This document shows positions 6,880 to 10,492 of a stretch of 10,492 nt of DNA, piece after piece. The notes beneath the pieces are model-generated. The model made no database searches. It saw only the letters and a program-made list of their open reading frames with translations, and was not told where the DNA came from. The first letter of the stretch is position 1; every line of letters starts with the position of its first letter. The position numbers and the translations under genes were made by a program. The DNA is taken from NCBI GenBank assembly GCA_937897215.1, contig CALCBQ010000029.1, forward strand, positions 1 to 10,492, given 5' to 3'. The DNA is from an uncultured Clostridia bacterium. GTDB lineage: Bacteria; Bacillota; Clostridia; Oscillospirales; Acutalibacteraceae.

Positions 6880-9800
6880 ATGTCTTTTGTTCACTTACAC
6901 GTGCATACTGAATACAGCTTATTAGATGGTGTTTCCCGTCTCAATAGGCTTTGTTCTGCTGCCAAAGAACGAGGACAAAATGCGATAGCAATTACCGACC
7001 ATGGTAATTTGTTTGGCGCAGTTGACTTTTATAAAGAGGCAAAAAAAGCAGGAATTAAACCGATTATCGGCTGTGAAGTTTATGTAGCAGCTCGTTCAAG
7101 ATTTGATAAGGTACATGGTGTTGACTCAACTCGTCATCATCTTGTATTGCTTTGTAAAAATGAAACAGGTTATAAAAACCTTACTAAATTAGTTTCTTCT
7201 GCTTGGGTTGATGGTTTTTACACAAAACCACGAATCGACCGTGAACTGTTAGAAAAGCATCACGAGGGTTTAGTGTGCCTTTCTGCTTGTCTTGCAGGCG
7301 AAATTCCTAAACTTATAGTTAATGGCGAATACATTAAGGCAAAAGAAACGGCAATTTGGTATTCAAATCTTTTCGGTAAAGATAACTACTATCTTGAGAT
7401 GCAAGACCACTCATTGTCAGAACAAATAAAAGTTAATGAGGGGTTACTTCGTCTTTCACAAGAAACAGGTATTCCACTTGTAGCAACAAACGACGTGCAT
7501 TATATTGACCGTGCAGATGCTAAAGTACAAAAAGTTCTTATTTGTATTGCCACTAACCATACTGTTGATGAAGAATCTGCACTTGAGTTTGAGACAGATG
7601 AGTTCTACCTTAAAACTGAAGCAGAAATGCGTCAAAAGTTTGGTTATGTTGAAGACGCACTTCAGAACACTCAAAAAATTGCCGATATGTGTAATTTCGA
7701 TTTTGAGTTTGGCAACACAAAACTTCCAAATTTTCAAGTGCCTCATGGAATCACTCACTATGATTATCTTCGAGAAAAATCCTATAAAGGATTAAAAGAA
7801 AAATACGGCGAAAATCCTGATAAATTATATATTGACCGACTTGAATACGAACTTTCAGTAATTGAAAGTATGGGATATGTTGATTATTTCCTTATAGTAT
7901 CTGACTTTATTCAATATGCAAAAGATAATGGTATTCCTGTGGGTCCGGGTCGTGGCTCAGGTGCAGGCAGTATCTGTGCTTATTGCACAGGCATTACAAA
8001 TGTTGACCCTATAAAATATAACTTGATTTTTGAGCGTTTCTTGAATCCTGAGCGTGTCAGTATGCCTGATATTGATGTTGATTTCTGTTATGAAAGAAGA
8101 CAAGAAGTAATAGACTATGTTGTCAATAAATATGGTGCAGACCATGTAGCGCAGATTGTAACTTTTGGTACAATGGCTGCTCGTGCTGCAATTCGTGATG
8201 TTGGCAGAGCGTTGGGAATGCCTTATGCAACTGTTGATAATGTTGCAAAGAAAATCCCAAGAGCATTAGGCATTACAATAGAAAAAGCACTTAAAGAAAG
8301 TGAAGAATTAAAACTTCTTTACGATAGTGATGATAAAGTGAAAGAACTTATTGATACTTCAATGAGTGTTGAAGGTATGCCTCGTCATGCGTCAACTCAT
8401 GCCGCAGGTATTGTTATTACTGACCGTCCTGTCAGCGATTATGTGCCACTTGCAACCAATGATGAATCTGTTGTTACACAGTTTACAATGACAACTATTG
8501 AAGAATTAGGACTTCTGAAAATGGATTTCCTTGGACTTCGCACATTAACTGTTATCAACGACTGTGTGAAAATGGTACAGCGTAAAAATCCTCAGTTTGA
8601 TATTGAAAATATTGATTTCAACGACCAGAATGTCTATTCGTTGTTTACAAGTGGTAAAACTGACGGCGTATTCCAATGTGAATCAAATGGTATGAGAAGC
8701 GTATTTATGCGCCTCAAACCAACAAATATTGAAGATATTATTGCTGTTATTTCACTTTATCGACCAGGTCCTATGGATTCCATAGATACCTATATACAAA
8801 ACAGACACAATCCTGATAATATTCGATACAAAACACCAATGTTACGAGATATTCTTGATGTTACCTATGGTTGTATGGTTTATCAGGAACAAGTTATGCA
8901 GATTTTCCGTTCTCTTGCTGGTTATTCTCTTGGTAGAGCTGATATTGTCCGTCGTGCTATGTCAAAGAAAAAGCATAAAGTTCTTGAAGATGAGCGTGCA
9001 TTTTTCTGTGATGGTTGCGCAAAAAATGGCATCTCAAACGCAATTGCAAATGAAATATTTGATGACATGTCATCATTCGCGTCTTACGCATTTAACAAAT
9101 CTCACGCAGCTGCATATGCTGTTGTAGCGTACAGAACTGCATATCTTAAATATTATTATCCAAGTGAGTTTATGGCTGCACTTCTTACAAGTGTGCTTGA
9201 TAACTCCGACAAAGTTGCAGGTTATATTGATGATTGTAAACGCAACGGAATAAAAATTCTTCCACCAAATGTTAATTTCAGTTTCAAGCATTTTACTGTT
9301 GCCAACGATAACAAAAAATCAATTATGTTTGGTCTTTTGGCAATCAAAAATCTTGGTCACGATTTTATTGATACAATAATTACAGAACGAGAAAAAAATG
9401 GTAAATTTACATCTTTCTATTCGTTTTGTAAGCGTGTGCACGGTAAAGGCTTTAACCGTCGTTCAGTTGAAAGTCTTATTAAAAGTGGTGCTTTAGATGG
9501 CTTAGGCAATAATAGAAATGAAATGCTTATAAATCTACCATTTATTATTGATGAACTTGACGATAATCGCAGACGAAATGTTCAAGGTCAAATAGGTTTT
9601 TTTGATATGATGAGTGAGGGAGCAAGTTCTGAATATGTAATGAAATCTACAAATGAATTAAGAACTCAAGAACTTCTTTTAATGGAAAAAGAGACAACAG
9701 GTCTTTATATTTCATCACATCCAATGGAGCAATATACAGATTTTAGTGATGAACTAAAATGTGATAAAATTGGCAATATTATAAATGCTGAAAGTGATTT

Positions 9801-10314
9801 TAACTCGCCTTATGTTGATAGTGCATCTGTTAAAATTATGGGTATAATAAGTAGTATCACGCGAAAGCAGACTAAAAAAGGCGAAAGTATGGCGTTTATA
9901 AATATTGAAGATGTTAGTGGTACAATTGAAGTAATTGTATTCCCTAAACTTCTTGCAAAATATATGAATAAAATAAATAGCGGAGTTGCGGTGCTTATTG
10001 GCGGAAGACTTTCAATGCGTGAAGAAGAAAATCCAAAAATAATTCTTGATTTTCTTGAATTGGCTGACATTGCAAAAGATAGCCGCACAAAGAAAAACGG
10101 CTTGTTTATAAGAGTTGAAAATCAAAACTCTCCTATATACAATAAGTGTTTTGAAACTATAAGCAAAATTGGTACAGCGGGAGAAACACCTTTGTATTTT
10201 TACTTTGCTTCAACAAAACAGTATTTACCTTGTAATAAAATAACTGTAACAGATAATCTTATTGAAGAGTTAAAAGAAATTGCAGGGGCTCAGAATGTAA
10301 TATTACAAAAGTGA
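6880..10314 (+). CDS. dnaE: DNA polymerase III subunit alpha (DnaE)
   Basis: C-family replicative DNA polymerase, complete at 1144 residues, close to the E. coli length. The N-terminal PHP domain (1 to about 210) keeps its metal ligands: HLHVH (5-9), D16, TDHG (39-42), E66, and NDVHY (204-208). The polymerase core has GPGRGSGAGS (355-364) and the catalytic aspartates D399 and D401 in PDIDVDF plus D549 in KMDFLGLRTLT. A helix-hairpin-helix segment with ALDGLGNNR follows near 870-880, then a likely beta-clamp motif QIGFFDM (904-910), an OB fold from about 984, and a C-terminal domain to 1144. Low-GC Bacillota usually also carry PolC, in which case this enzyme would be the primer-extending partner; PolC is not in the window. 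TGAGGT at 6868-6873 precedes the ATG, 14 bases after lysA. Confidence 0.97.
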   Translation: MSFVHLHVHTEYSLLDGVSRLNRLCSAAKERGQNAIAITDHGNLFGAVDFYKEAKKAGIKPIIGCEVYVAARSRFDKVHGVDSTRHHLVLLCKNETGYKNLTKLVSSAWVDGFYTKPRIDRELLEKHHEGLVCLSACLAGEIPKLIVNGEYIKAKETAIWYSNLFGKDNYYLEMQDHSLSEQIKVNEGLLRLSQETGIPLVATNDVHYIDRADAKVQKVLICIATNHTVDEESALEFETDEFYLKTEAEMRQKFGYVEDALQNTQKIADMCNFDFEFGNTKLPNFQVPHGITHYDYLREKSYKGLKEKYGENPDKLYIDRLEYELSVIESMGYVDYFLIVSDFIQYAKDNGIPVGPGRGSGAGSICAYCTGITNVDPIKYNLIFERFLNPERVSMPDIDVDFCYERRQEVIDYVVNKYGADHVAQIVTFGTMAARAAIRDVGRALGMPYATVDNVAKKIPRALGITIEKALKESEELKLLYDSDDKVKELIDTSMSVEGMPRHASTHAAGIVITDRPVSDYVPLATNDESVVTQFTMTTIEELGLLKMDFLGLRTLTVINDCVKMVQRKNPQFDIENIDFNDQNVYSLFTSGKTDGVFQCESNGMRSVFMRLKPTNIEDIIAVISLYRPGPMDSIDTYIQNRHNPDNIRYKTPMLRDILDVTYGCMVYQEQVMQIFRSLAGYSLGRADIVRRAMSKKKHKVLEDERAFFCDGCAKNGISNAIANEIFDDMSSFASYAFNKSHAAAYAVVAYRTAYLKYYYPSEFMAALLTSVLDNSDKVAGYIDDCKRNGIKILPPNVNFSFKHFTVANDNKKSIMFGLLAIKNLGHDFIDTIITEREKNGKFTSFYSFCKRVHGKGFNRRSVESLIKSGALDGLGNNRNEMLINLPFIIDELDDNRRRNVQGQIGFFDMMSEGASSEYVMKSTNELRTQELLLMEKETTGLYISSHPMEQYTDFSDELKCDKIGNIINAESDFNSPYVDSASVKIMGIISSITRKQTKKGESMAFINIEDVSGTIEVIVFPKLLAKYMNKINSGVAVLIGGRLSMREEENPKIILDFLELADIAKDSRTKKNGLFIRVENQNSPIYNKCFETISKIGTAGETPLYFYFASTKQYLPCNKITVTDNLIEELKEIAGAQNVILQK

Positions 10315-10322
10315 TTATTTGC

Positions 10323-10351
10323 TTGATTTTTACGATTTATTATGTTATTAT
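10323..10351 (+). promoter_or_regulatory. Sigma-A-type promoter for pfkA
   Basis: TTGATT (10323-10328) and TATTAT (10346-10351) are 17 bases apart, and TGT before the -10 makes it an extended type. It lies in the 86-base gap after dnaE and would start transcription near 10358, leaving about 43 bases before the pfkA ATG. No terminator hairpin separates dnaE from it, so readthrough from the operon is also likely. Confidence 0.6.
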
Positions 10352-10400
10352 AAGTATTCAATGTGGTAATATTTAGCAAAAATACAAAAGGGTGATAAAA

Positions 10401-10492
10401 ATGAAGACAATAGGTGTTTTAACAAGTGGCGGCGACGCTCCCGGTATGAATGCTGCTGTTCGTGCAGTTGTTCGCGCAGGTTGTGAAAACGG
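10401..10492 (+). CDS. pfkA: ATP-dependent 6-phosphofructokinase, N-terminal fragment (cut by window edge)
   Basis: Only the first 30 codons and part of the next are present. They read MKTIGVLTSGGDAPGMNAAV and continue VRAVVRAGCEN, the typical start of PfkA, with the ATP-binding glycine loop SGGDAPGMNA at 9-18. PfkA phosphorylates fructose 6-phosphate in the committed step of glycolysis. The PPi-dependent relatives share this opening, so the phosphate donor cannot be fixed from the fragment, although GGDAPGMN directly after a short beta strand fits the bacterial ATP type. GGTGAT at 10391-10396, matching the 3' part of the Shine-Dalgarno sequence, sits 4 bases before the ATG. dnaE followed by pfkA is a familiar order in clostridia. 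Confidence 0.93.
   Translation, partial: MKTIGVLTSGGDAPGMNAAVRAVVRAGCEN

Noticed and set aside
10315..10400. Terminator between dnaE and pfkA
   Set aside because: No GC-containing stem followed by a T run is present; the gap is explained by a promoter and leader.

Overview
This is an AT-rich stretch of bacterial chromosome made almost entirely of housekeeping genes. Strong AGGAG/GGAGG ribosome sites, TTGACA/TATAAT-type promoters (two with an extended TGn -10), a lon-engB pair of the Bacillus type and a dnaE-pfkA pair of the clostridial type all point to a low-GC Bacillota. The sequence types of SerA and LysA make a gut Clostridia member the best guess. That placement is inference from gene order and motifs, not a database match.

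Layout. Positions 1-77 look like the end of an IS3-type insertion sequence cut by the window edge: a possible transposase tail, then a terminal inverted repeat. Positions 107-2365 (minus strand) hold serC followed by serA, a two-gene serine operon read toward the IS end. SerC and SerA are consecutive but reversed in reaction order: SerA oxidises 3-phosphoglycerate and SerC transaminates the product. Positions 2366-2640 are a divergent control region with a good sigma-A-type promoter for each side, a perfect 7-bp inverted repeat at the start of the serC leader, and a second 7-bp inverted repeat upstream of the lon promoter. Positions 2641-10314 (plus strand) hold lon, engB, lysA and dnaE with gaps of 10, 3 and 14 bases and no visible terminator, so they are probably one operon. 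Position 10401 onward is the first 30 codons of pfkA, preceded by its own promoter candidate.

How the genes fit together. The plus-strand operon joins protein quality control (Lon), 50S ribosome assembly (EngB), the last step of lysine synthesis (LysA) and DNA replication (DnaE), and leads into glycolysis (PfkA). It is a growth-linked cluster rather than one pathway.

I found no CRISPR array, tRNA, rRNA, phage gene, toxin-antitoxin pair or defence system, and I do not think the window holds an undescribed system. The points worth a second look are the IS end, the ACTTGC boxes around the serC promoter, the mismatched translation start of lon, and non-canonical active-site positions in SerA and LysA.
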